Positions 53,475-64,000 of a DNA stretch of 64,000 bases are shown in pieces. Positions within the stretch are counted from its first letter, which is position 1; each line of letters opens with the position of its first letter. A program made the position numbers and the translations under genes. The notes under the pieces were generated by a model that was not told the DNA's origin, ran no database searches, and saw only the letters and a list, made by a program, of their open reading frames with translations. This DNA is from Pyrocephalus nanus (lineage: Eukaryota > Chordata > Aves > Passeriformes > Tyrannidae). The stretch spans positions 96,893,739 to 96,957,738 of the forward strand of contig CM076259.1 of assembly GCA_038380795.1 (NCBI GenBank). The letters are read 5' to 3'.

Positions 53475-54269
53475 AAGCGATGCTACAGCCTTACAAAAGC
53501 TTTATTGAACTTTATGCAGATCATGCACAATACAAGACCTATGGTGGGCTTTACCTTCCAGTGCATTGCTTCTTGTACAGCCATTCAAACAAAGCACAGA
53601 TCAAGTGATACGAAAACAGAACAATAGTGTTTTCCAACTCATTGAATCCAGTTTGGGAATTAGAGATGCTGTCTTTACAAAGCAATCAGTGAAGGTTAAG
53701 TGAGAGGCATACAAAAGTATTAGTCAAGATGAAGTCGAGAGATCGCATCCTCCCCCACAGCTATTAAGTACTACAAGTGAGAGTAGACTCCAGTCCCCTT
53801 GCCCTTTATAATGAGCATGAGCAAGCACTTTGCAGATATGAGCAGGTAAGGCTCTAGGAACATCATTAGGCAAATCAGCCATGGGCAGAAGCTCTGGTTC
53901 TGTCCTCCCAGTCTGTCTGGATTGCCAATTGTGTTTGCTCTTCTGCACTTCAGCTGAAAAAGGGAGCACACTTTTATGCTGGCAATGCTGACGAATCTCC
54001 CTCTGCTGATCTCCTCTACCCCAAGTAGTTTATGGCCAGATGTGTGAGCTGTCCACGTTGCTCACTGATAAGTCAGCACGAAGTACTGGGATGAGAGAGG
54101 TAGCTGAGGGAAAGGAAAACTTTCCCTTGACACATCAATTGATATAAAAAACAGCCGTATGGCCAATCCACCTCAAAATGTAGTGTATTTTGAAAATTTC
54201 CTTTTTCGTCATCCTTTAACTAAAGTAAAAACAAAAATGGGGATTTAAAGAGACTACTAAATAAATAAA

Positions 54270-54278
54270 GGGGGGGGG
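54270..54278 (+). repeat. Run of nine G
   Basis: It is a homopolymer after AAATAAATAAA; it has no other feature. Confidence 0.85.
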
Positions 54279-54557
54279 AAGTGTGAATTTTTTTCTTCTA
54301 ATTCTGCATTTAGAACTTGTAAACTGTTGTCATAATCCTCAAAGAAAGGTGCATTGCATTCTAAAATAATAAAGCATGACTTGCCCTATTTTTGCTCAAG
54401 TTCTCAAATAGACAAATTTGAGCAATCTGAGAATTAGAAAACATACTCACAAAGACACTAATGTCACTGTGACCAAATTCTCACACAGAAATTAAAATTC
54501 AGTCATTAAATTATTTTTTACAGTTTTTAATTTGCTACTTATTTGGGCAAAAAGGTT

Positions 54558-54563
54558 ATATGC
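54558..54563 (+). repeat. Target-site duplication ATATGC, left copy
   Basis: Six bases immediately left of the solo LTR are repeated exactly at 55024-55029. Confidence 0.9.
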
Positions 54564-54655
54564 TATCGCGAGTGGGGGTTATGATCCCCGCAACAGACCC
54601 AGAGGCACATCTTGGATAGGATATAGTCACACGGGTGGTGACCCACAAAATGGCA

Positions 54656-54661
54656 TTTATT
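54656..54661 (-). terminator. Poly(A) signal of the 460-bp LTR
   Basis: AATAAA reads on the minus strand, just downstream of the LTR TATA motif. It is in sense with ANOS1 pre-mRNA, so it could in principle end transcripts early in intron 1. Confidence 0.55.
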
Positions 54662-54675
54662 AAAACAAGATGTCA

Positions 54676-54686
54676 GTTTATATACA
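54676..54686 (-). promoter_or_regulatory. TATA box of the 460-bp LTR
   Basis: TGTATATAAAC reads on the minus strand, upstream of the AATAAA of the same LTR. It would direct transcription leftwards toward ANOS1 exon 2. Activity is not shown. Confidence 0.55.
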
Positions 54687-55023
54687 GGGGGATACAGAAG
54701 GTTCGAGAATAAAGGTGGGTTTCTTGCTAGGAAACATCAAATTCTGAGAGTCAGTGATAAGGGAACTTGGAGGGATAGGCTGCAGGGAATATGTCTGGTC
54801 ACACAGGGGGAAGGGAGAGCTAGGGAGGAATGGTCTGGCAGCCCAGGAGAGGGGAATTCTACAGAGGCTGTGAGGCTGCGGCCTTGTAGCTGGGTCCCAA
54901 GCAGTTCTGCGCAGCTGCAGTTGCTAGAGGACTTCCAAATAGATCTCTTCTTCTGAGCCTTCCTTGCAGCTCTTTTGCATCTCTCTCCACTCTCTGTAGG
55001 CTTCTGCTGGTCCACTCCCGACA

Positions 55024-55029
55024 ATATGC
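55024..55029 (+). repeat. Target-site duplication ATATGC, right copy
   Basis: This is an exact copy of 54558-54563, directly after the LTR terminus. Confidence 0.9.
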
Positions 55030-58000
55030 TTTAAGGTTGGATGATACTGTTTGCATTCGTATATTGCTCATATCTCAACTTCTTACTTTACTTTCAAACT
55101 GGCACACATATTAAGGAGCAAAGTAAAGAGTTTTTTTTCCTAATCTCACATGGTCCCTCTGAAAGTAACAAGTTATGGGAGTTGGAGAATTTACCATGTT
55201 TCAGTTCTGGGCTCCCTGGCCTGCAGCAAGTATTCCCAATAGAGCCGTGAACTGCCCTTGCCTTTTACCACTCTACAATGTTCCACCTCCTAACCCAACT
55301 ACACATTCTTTGCTCTGCATTTTCACAAGAATTTTGGGCACATGCTGCTCTTTTGAGAAATTCTCCTTAGAAAAAGCTCAGGAGTTTCTCAAGTGCTTCT
55401 CAGCAATATGAAGAATCCACGCTGGAGAAAGATAAATATTTCTTATCTATCCTGAAACTGTTATTTTGGTAGAAAACCCTGAAAAGCTTAAAATGGAAGA
55501 AATGAAGATATACTACTGGCCAAGTGAAGAACAATCAGAGGAAGGGCAGGGAATTGTATTCTGAAAATTCTATGATAAGAAATAAGATTTTTAAAACTGA
55601 AAAAAATAATCACACAACAGCGAAATAAGGCTTAGAATCAATGTCAACTGAAATCAGTGATATCTATGCATTTAATTCAGCAGGCTTTCAATAAGGCTAT
55701 AATTGCTTTAATTGAGTCTTGAAAGATAACTCCTGATTATATCATGTACATTACAAAAACAGACAACTGAAAACTGAGAATCTTAATCTCAAAAGGTCTT
55801 TTTTCCCCACTTGTTTACCATCTCTGTAGTTTGAATGAATAATTTTTTTTAAATATTTATTCTAGTTTGTATTTTTTTCACTGTCAGCTTCTAAACTAAA
55901 ATTTTTAAACTGTTCCAATATCCTTATGCATTTGTGTTTACTCAAGGTGTGAAGCAGCATGACTTTCAAAGAAAAATTGCAACTCTGTCCTACCATTTCC
56001 TTCTAGTGTAATTATTTTTTCGATTAATCAGTGAAAAAATAGTAGATCATTTTTTCCACAGATGAGCATATTTTCAGTCTACTGTCAAAATGTGAAACAG
56101 TTAAAACTGTTTACTGAACTTCAGCAATTTTGTAGCAATTAACATTGTATGCAAATGTTTACTTCATTGTAACAATTTCTATGAAGTAGTGATTTTATTA
56201 ATCTGTCCTTGAAGTTCTTGTCTATCACTTTCAATTATTGCACAGGATTTAACAGCAAAACTTCTCTCCCAAAGCTTTTTAACAGTACAGAAGACATAAA
56301 TTTCTACAACTTTGCAACTGTACAGGTTTTCTAAAGCTTTTTACCAGTTTCAAAAATATTGTGTTTAATTACCAACGCTGTCTGTTAAACTTGATAGTAA
56401 CTTCATTAGCATAGCTTATAGGTGTTGCATTCACACATTTATAATAAAGAACTGTTCACAGAAAACGTGTCCAGCTCAAACTACAATTCTTAATTGCTAA
56501 AGTAGATCCAAATTAGCATTCACAGCCTGCATTTCCCTAACAACAGGCTTTCAAGCTGAAAATAATTTGTAATTCAAAAAGGATTTTGGTCAATGGATTC
56601 TGAGCACACAAAACATGTTTGGCACTAAGAAATCCCAAGACCTGTTGAAAACTTATGAGTTTACATTTTTTGTTTCCTGTTATTTTTCAGTGAAATATTA
56701 TAAAATGGCTGCATGATTTTATAAAATTTGGAATTATTCCCAGACATTCAACTTAGACTAGGTTTATTGCTAATATCTGATGAAATCTTAACCTATATTT
56801 ACCACAGTTCTTTACTTTGACTCCAAACGATGTAATGTCATTATGGTTTAACAAACAGGAAAAGATGTTGAGAAAAATAATCTTTTATGTAAATTTGAAA
56901 CACACCAGCCTCCTCTTCAAAATGTTTGTCTGTACATATGTACAGATTATAAGTATAGCTTCTGCAATATGGTTTTATTGCAACAACAGATGCAGAAAAA
57001 ATTAAGTTGATATATTAATTACATAGTTAAGCTGCGTGTAACATGTAATACTGAATGTGCATAAATTACATGCAATTTCATTTTTATGAGGATTTATGGT
57101 ACATAAGTAATGAGATCTTTAAAAACTGAACAGTACTTTCCTATTACAAAAATAGAAAAGGACATACAAACCAGTTTATATTTTCCCATGTTTGATTGTC
57201 TTTAAAGGTCTATAATATGCAGACATAATATGATGGAGGCAATATGTGATATTATTTTTTCTGCACTGCACCACTCTTCTATAAAAGTGTTGAAGTAACT
57301 TCTGAAATTCTCAAAAAAATTAAAATGTGATTTCCACTATGAAGTCTGTTCATGATTTGAGCTATATGTGTTCCCTTTATTTGCACTGAAGAAGAACAGA
57401 AGAGAGAAACAACAGACCTGTCAAGTCTGCAGTGACAGAAGAGGTGCCCACCATTTTGGCCGTCACCTTAAGCCCTGTCTCCCTCCCCTTCCCCTCAAGC
57501 CTGCCCCTCTAGCTTGATGCCTCCACCCAACATGCTTGCTCAGCCATCAGCTTCTGCAGCTCTATCTGGCTGGCTGGGAGAGCTTGCTAACAAGATTTAT
57601 AGGGTGCAGGAAATCCAACATTACTGGGCAACAGAACCATCCTGCAAGAAGGAAATATATGCCTAGACAGACGTGCCTATCTATGCCTACAAAGAGATTC
57701 TGTATTCTTAGAGAAGAGCATTGGCTCCACATGGGGAACAAAACTCCAGAAGACTGTGCCATTCCCAGATAAATTATTTTGCTCGGAAGAGTAGAAGTGT
57801 TCCAAATAAGTCCCCAATCAACTGAAACAGATTTAAGTATTACCTCAGCCACGAGATGATTAATGTAATATCCTAGTCTGCTGGGGATTTAGGACACAGT
57901 CAGATCTTCTCCCCGAAAGCTCAAAAGCTGTACCTACACTTTGTCAAAGTTATAGCATTTTTTGGGCATCAGGAGGCACATAAGCTTAATTTGTATTTTT

Positions 58001-59762
58001 ATTCCATATTTGTTTGTCATCTTGCACATTTTTGTTAGGCAGGCAACCACTGTTGTGTTAATTCTGTCTGTTGAGTGAAAAAACATGGAAAATCATGTAA
58101 AGAAATTTTTAAGTCAATTTTAGGAAAAATCCTATGAGATTGAAAAAACAATACACAATTTCACTTCTTATTTTCAGAGTCATACAATATGTTTTGCATA
58201 TTGTCATGATTTAGGAGACATGCCATCTAAGAGAAATGAAGATCCACAGATCAAAGACTTGGCAGACAACTTTGTAGATTATTTCATTATGTAACCATCC
58301 TTCTAAGCTAACCCCAAAAGCAAAAGAGCTGCTACAGATGGCTTCTGATGGAAATTTTTTTCTCATCGTAACAGTAAGACACATTAGAACAAATGACAGC
58401 TTTAGGAATATCCAGCCAGACCTGTATTTCTTTCAAATAAAATTAGAATTATGATCATTATGGGTTTATCCAAATGCTTCCTTCATCCCAACACCTTGCA
58501 TATGCAAAAATGTTAGCTGTGATTGTTTCCCACACTCAGCTGACATACAGGATACTTCAGTAAGAAATTATTCAATAAGAACTAGTAATTAAATCTATCT
58601 CAGACTCACCATGTTCCTCCATTCTCTCTTACATATGATTTAAATACAACAGCGAAAGCCAGTTTTTTACTGAAGTTAAAAAAATATGGAAGAGCAACAT
58701 GAAACAATGTAAAAGCTTTAGTTTCACAGAGAGGTGAATGTAAAGCATTTGATTTCCTATGAACTACATTATTATATCTTCTATATTCTGGGTCACAATA
58801 TAGGAATTAAACATTATATTTTCATAACCTTTCATTTCTCTATCACCAAACTTCAACTACCATCACTAAAAAGACAGATGGTTCGCAAAGCAGCATGTGA
58901 CTGCTTCAGTCAAGATAGCAAGGAGTTAAATAGAGCTGCAAGAAGTAGGAAAAATATTATGTAGACCACCTATTTACTCACCATTTTCTGATCCATTATG
59001 CCAACTGTTATCACAAGACATTACACCCATAAACTGCTAAAAGTTCACTCTCTATTGCTAGCCATGGAGGAGTTTACTACAATCAACACAGTAAATGTTC
59101 ACAACAGACCAGTATATATTTTAAATTAAAATTATCTTATCAACCAATATTAAGAAAACATTAGTGTTCATGATTTCTTTGACAGAGAATATAATAAGTC
59201 TTGATTTCATCACTGTGTTTTTTGCTACTGTTTCTTTGTTGTACTGAGATCAGATGTCAAGAAAAATTATTATAGAACTCAGTAGTATTATCTAAGCAGA
59301 CACTAGCGACCAGGCACCCTACATGTCTGCATGTGTAACCTAAAAATAACTTCCCTCTCAAACTTAGTCGGTAAAAAAAAGGCAACAGAAAACTAGGACT
59401 AATATTTTACAAGAAAGCAAGTCTCCCACCAGAGTGGTAGAATAGCAACCCTTGTTTGCTATTGTTAATGTGTTTTGCACCCATGTTTCTTTCTTCCCCA
59501 TCTCTCATTGTTGACTTAAATAAAATCATAACAGACCTGAGCTCAGGCAGACTCCTAACAAAGACATTGGATAGCAAAATTTTCTTACGTTCACTGAAAT
59601 ATGTCCTTCTAAAAAAGACAGCTGCAGGATACAAGTAATGCTTTAATTTCAAACAGTACTACAGTTTTCTTCCAAGGACAAATTTCAATTCTTAGATAAA
59701 GCCAACTATGTAATGTAAAACTTACGAAATGAAATCATATTTCAGTAGGACAGCAGAACTAA

Positions 59763-59806
59763 TGATATCTATGTATTTGATTAAACCTCATGACATCTAT
59801 GTATTT
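59763..59806 (+). repeat. Short direct repeat, 28-bp period
   Basis: TGATATCTATGTATTT at 59763-59778 recurs as TGACATCTATGTATTT at 59791-59806, with one mismatch in 16. It is a local duplication. Confidence 0.75.
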
Positions 59807-61270
59807 TCAAAAAAGTCCACAGGAGGTAAATATCATTCCCTTATACAGATGGGGAAGTTATAGAATACAAAGAGCACAGAACTTGCCAGAACAACTTGAA
59901 GTAAATCAGCAATAAGAACGTGTGTTTCTCAACTGCAGGTAAATCAAAAGAATCATACTCCTACCTGAATTAGAGTCACCTATAAGCACTTCACCACTTA
60001 AAAACACTTTCTATCCCTGGGTGACAGCAGATACCTCCCCAAGCCTTAAGTACCACGTTCAGATTTTGCTGTGGTGATCCCCATATCCCACCTCTGTCTT
60101 CTGTTGTGCTCTCTGCAGAAGAGAATACTGTACCCTGAGATATCCTCAGGCAGGTGGGTCTTTTGACTTTTTCCAGTCAAAATGAGGCTGCTTAGCAAAA
60201 ACTGTACATTTTTCCAGATTAACTTGTTTTGACTGAAACAGGTTAAGACATGCTCACTGGAGTAGCATAGCGGAGAAGGCCTTATCACAGGGATATACTG
60301 CAAAGAGGGAAGAAACTATAAACACCTGGGGGACAATAACCTCCTCTGTGGTACCATAAGAACCCAAAAAAGTGTAGTAAACAAACCAGAACCTGCAGTC
60401 CAGCTTGAAGGAAAGATATGTATTGTTCTAGCCAGCATATTTACCTAGTTAGCACTGCACTAAGAGAACTCTGAACCACTGGTAAGTGAATGCTCAGTGT
60501 GAGAAAGACCAATCAGCTGAACTTGAGGAATGATAACAGCACATGCTGAAGGTAAATTGCAACTTTAAAGGAGAGGAGAAAAAAGGGTTGATTTACTTCT
60601 TACTCAAGGACTTAGAGCAGCCTCTCACGACCAGTAAGAGTGAACGTGTATCAAAAAAACAAGGACACTATTTAGCAGGTCAGTTAGTGTCCCAAATTAA
60701 CTCTATGTAATAACAATATAGTCATAACACAACTCAGTGCAGAATAATGTATATTTTTCTGCATTCCTCTTATAACTGCGAATTACACAAGAAGTGTCCC
60801 CTTATGAATAAAGTCAGCTGCAATTATAAAGTGACCAAATAACCATCAGTCCTAGCTGCAATACTCCTCAGTGACAATGACTACTAAAAATTAAGATATT
60901 ATGCTTTCTTGTAGCTAAAAAGACAGCCTGTACAAGCCTAAAATTAGCACATACCCCTCCTCCAAGGTATTTTATCTGTTCTTTAAAAAAAATCACATCA
61001 ACCTGAATATGAACTAAATGCTGCTTCTCTTCTTTTTCCTCTTTTAAACAAAATCTGCATTTCAAAGGAAACAGACAATTTTATGTTGGATAATGAGACA
61101 GTATCTGCCTACTCTTCCTTTTGTATTTCATATCTCTCCTTTTCAATTTTCTATCTTAAGACATCTAGTTTGGCTGGCAAGAACTGGGTTGTGTGAATAA
61201 GCACATATTAAATACAATCAGAGGGTCTATTTTTTAATTTGTCTATTACTTCAGGATGATACCTATATCT

Positions 61271-61370
61271 ATATCATGGAATAGTTGAAGCTGGAAGTGA
61301 CTCCTGGAGATCATCTAGTCCAACTCCCTCCGCTCAAAGTAGAGTCCACTAAAGCAAGTTGCTCAATGTC
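61271..61370 (-). mobile_element. CR1 LINE 3'-region fragment
   Basis: Plus-strand blocks ATCATGGAATAG, GCTGGAAGTGACTCCTGGAG, ATCATCTAGTCCAACTCCCT and GCTCAAAGTAGAGTC ... AAGCAAGTTGCTCAATGTC follow the reverse complement of the CR1 3' end in order over about 100 bp. The element therefore points left. It is 5'-truncated and moderately diverged. Confidence 0.82.
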
Positions 61371-63701
61371 TATATATAGAGAAAAGAGTGTTGCTATTAT
61401 ATGTGCTTTCATACTACAGCAGCAGGCTCATTCTTTGGTTATGTTAGGATCCTATATGGCAATGTGCACAAAAGCTCCATAAGAAATAAGTCCCATGCTT
61501 CTCAGGCAAATAAAAATTATTCAACAAATAAGTGCAACACTATAACTAAAAAAGGTGACTAAAATCAGAGATATGCCCAGCCTTCACAGAATATCTATTT
61601 CACCATAAACCCCAGAACAGAAGCAACACTGGAGATAAATTAAATTATATTGTCGTAACAAGTTACCTAATTGCTGCAATGTAAGAGTAGGTAGTGAACA
61701 AAAAGATAACTAAAGAAATAATAGGCAACTACTAATTTTTGTCTTGTAATTTCAGCCTAACTAGATATATCAGTCACTAAGAGATATTTAATCAATTATA
61801 TAAATAGTAACACGAAATTTAGTGTCATCATAGTATTTTACAAAGGCATAATCCTTCAGTAAGATACAATTTATAGATGTATAGACATTTTGTCTAGACA
61901 TTCTTGCAAATAGCACTCCATAGGTTCTAGGCTATAATCCTCTATAAATATTTCTGCATCAACTAAAAAAGCAAATCCTGAAGTAGCATGAATTATCCCA
62001 ACCAGAGCACAACTGTTTAGCTTCAGAATTACACTATCTGCTATGATGGTACTCTAAGTTCAATAAACTTCAGTGCTGTTCCTTACCACACTCACACTTT
62101 CAGAGAAAATTACACTGACTTAGGGATTGAATTTTTACCTGAAAAGCACAGTAGAGAAAGCATGAATAAATGTTTCTCAATTTGGGCCCAAATGTAGAAA
62201 CCTATGATGGATGATTATCAATTCCCTTTGACAGATTTCTAGTTTTCCAGTGCGACCTCTTGCTGCACAGTTTCTTTTTCAAAGCCTAGAAAACATTGTC
62301 TCTCAGAGTATCCTGATTGGTTGTCATTATTTTGGAAGCCTGGGTACATTCAAGAGCAAACATGGCCATTTTGAGCATAACCTTGACTGGTCATGCTTTA
62401 TAAAAACATACACTCTAAACCAAAAATGAAGGCACATCTTCGTAAATGCTAGCAAAAGTCATGAAAAGGTTAAGACTAATTCACTTATTTGAAGAATCAA
62501 AAGACTCTCAAAACCCTCTAAAAATAGAATTTAAGCAAGTGGAACTTAAAAAGGAAGAAAGATTAGCATATTTGAGAATTGTGCATTTCTGCATAGGTAG
62601 ATGCTTATTTACATAGATGACACAGCAGAAATATAAGTGAAAATGTTCTATCTCTCCCGAACACCAGTTTCTACTTTATATTATTTTTCAGAAGCTCAGA
62701 TATGGAAAAAGACAATCAGACTTCAAATATGAATTCCGTCTAAAAAATGACAATTAGTAAAAACTTCCATCATAAACCAGGCACAAAGCATAAATACATG
62801 TGTGTTATCCTAGCTGTATCCTGCATCTTCCAAAAAGAAAATCACTGCAAGTTTGAAGCCTAGTTGCACAATCTTCAATTTAAAGGGTATTATTGCTGGA
62901 GGAAGATTTTACATGACTGCAGTGTCTTGAGTTTCACTGAAATTTTGCCTGGATACAAAGTAAGGAAAGTGTCAGGAAACAGCTTTGCTGGATTTGTTCT
63001 GTGGGAGGCATGACCAAGTAAAGAACTCTGGATTCAGGTCTCAAGAAAAGCCTCCTGAGCCAGGTAATTCAATGTCATTGCAATCATCAATTTGTTTCAA
63101 TGAGAAAACAAATTATTTATTTTCAAATAACTAGACATATACTGCATTACCAATCAACAAGAGGTTTTTTCTCAGGCCTGAAACCTTTCAGTTTAAAGCA
63201 TAGAAGCTTGTAGAAGAAATAGGAAAAGTTTCACTGCTTTCAATAAACATAAGAACTACGGTATCAAAAGACATTCAGATAATAAGCATCTTGAAAACAG
63301 ATCACAGTAGCTTATATTATATGATCTAGTTTAGAATTTGATATTCCATATAAAGGCTGACTAAGGGGGTCAGATTGGTATATCTACATTTGGACTGAAA
63401 CTCCCATTTATAGTTTCACCATTTTCTTTCATAGAGATTTCCAACATATTTTTACTATTTCTGTCTCTATAATTCAAGTATCACTGATGCACTTGCCATA
63501 TATTCTACAGATACAACGTAACAGGAATAATCATTTTACAAACCAACTTTTTTGAGAGATTCAATTGCATGTTGATAATGTTCTCTACTGAAGGGACCAG
63601 GAAAACAGAAAGAACCTATTAAGATTCTCATTCTTTAAAAGAAATGAAAAGAAGAAAGCCACTGAAGGTTTCCTCTTTGTGTGTTTTTCCTTAAATTAGT
63701 G

Positions 63702-63760
63702 TTAGGGAAAGTTGGAGGTGGGTGGAGGGGGAGTATTGTCTCTCCTTCCCCCCCCCCCCT
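63702..63760 (+). repeat. Purine then pyrimidine low-complexity tract with 12 C
   Basis: A G-rich block (GGAGGTGGGTGGAGGGGGAG) is followed within 20 bases by TCTCCTTCCC running into twelve C at 63748-63759. The two halves are roughly complementary and could fold back. Confidence 0.8.
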
Positions 63761-64000
63761 TGTTTTTCTTTGTGGAAGAATGCTATTGTACAATAAAAAT
63801 GTCTTTTCAGTAATTTGTCATCTGCTTTGAAATCATTCCTTTGAATATAACCTTTTGTTGAAATCAGGCAGAAGAACACATCTCTTTCTGTAGAAAGGCA
63901 CAAATTATATTTCTAGAACACACTGACAAATTGTATTACAAGAGCATTAACACAGTTGAAAGATGAAGATATTTGATGCACTTCGGTCATACCTTGTGGT

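Larger units (their letters stand above)
54564..55023 (-). mobile_element. 460-bp solo LTR, ERVK-like, in sense with ANOS1
   Basis: Read on the minus strand it starts TGTCGGGAGTGG (right end CCACTCCCGACA) and ends near CCCCCACTCGCGATA. The two ends form an imperfect inverted repeat. A perfect 6-bp duplication ATATGC flanks it, the size typical of ERVK/beta- and alpha-type integrases. A TATA motif (TGTATATAAAC on the minus strand, about 54676-54686) is followed within 25 bases by AATAAA (54656-54661), the compact arrangement common in such LTRs. The terminal A at 54564-54565 (TATC rather than TGTC on the complementary reading) is a mutated CA end. No internal retroviral genes flank it. The family name needs a library search. 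Confidence 0.88.
34003..64000 (-). other. ANOS1: ANOS1 intron 1, 3' part (at least 30 kb)
   Basis: All sequence right of exon 2 lacks an anosmin exon: no segment on the minus strand reads like the signal peptide or the CQNHKQC block that should precede exon 2, and there is no CpG-island-like exon 1. Contents are a 1.46-kb LTR-like element (34687-36146), a decayed solo LTR (41943-42488), a 460-bp solo LTR (54564-55023), CR1 fragments and simple repeats. Between them is mostly unique AT-rich DNA. Somewhat GC-richer patches at 38700-39030, 47150-47400 and 57420-57560 have no assignment. Confidence 0.8.

Noticed and set aside
53700..54130. Possible old LTR or repeat around CCCTTTATAATGAGC
   Set aside because: No TG...CA ends, no target duplication and no match to the other LTRs could be found.
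54737..55071. Overlapping minus-strand frames of 95 and 70 codons
   Set aside because: They fall inside the 460-bp solo LTR. LTR sequence of this type is not expected to code.

Overview
The window is vertebrate, most likely avian, nuclear DNA. It is AT-rich, carries one multi-exon gene with very long introns, and its repeats look bird-like: CR1 LINE 3' ends with the octamer-type tail, and long-terminal-repeat (LTR) elements. The LTR family seen at 9.6 and 41.9 kb resembles one abundant in songbird genomes as I remember them, so a passerine is my best guess; this is inference. Nothing points to bacterial or organellar DNA.

The only gene I can support is ANOS1 (KAL1, anosmin-1), on the minus strand. 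Seven consecutive coding exons are readable, corresponding to human exons 2 to 8. In transcript order they are 34002-33940, 30729-30507, 25331-25147, 18063-17934, 7963-7761, 5244-5097 and 1757-1608. All have AG acceptors and GT donors, and the reading phase is continuous across all six junctions. Together they encode 1102 nt: part of the N-terminal cysteine-rich region, the eight-cysteine WAP domain, fibronectin type III (FN3) domains 1 and 2, and the start of FN3-3. Exon 1 (signal peptide) lies beyond 64000, and exons 9 to 14 lie before position 1. Everything else in the window is intron.

Intron contents: intron 8 (partial, 1-1607) and introns 7, 6, 4, 3 and 2 hold mostly unique AT-rich sequence. 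Intron 5 holds an antisense-oriented solo LTR with intact promoter and poly(A) signals (9649-10237) and A/C-rich tracts. Intron 1 (34003 to the window end, at least 30 kb) holds three LTR elements. One is a 1.46-kb element 685 bp upstream of exon 2, with 14-bp inverted ends, an exact 5-bp target duplication and internal tandem repeats. One is a decayed solo LTR at 41943-42488. One is a 460-bp solo LTR with an exact 6-bp target duplication at 54564-55023. CR1 fragments are also present. Two of the LTRs are in sense with ANOS1 and carry TATA and poly(A) signals, so they could affect its transcript.

I saw no RNA genes, CRISPR arrays, operons or new enzymatic system. The observations most worth checking are the 1.46-kb element, the sense LTRs in intron 1, the unusual exon 8 donor, the 20-bp perfect palindrome at 26218 and the G-rich tracts on the transcribed RNA.
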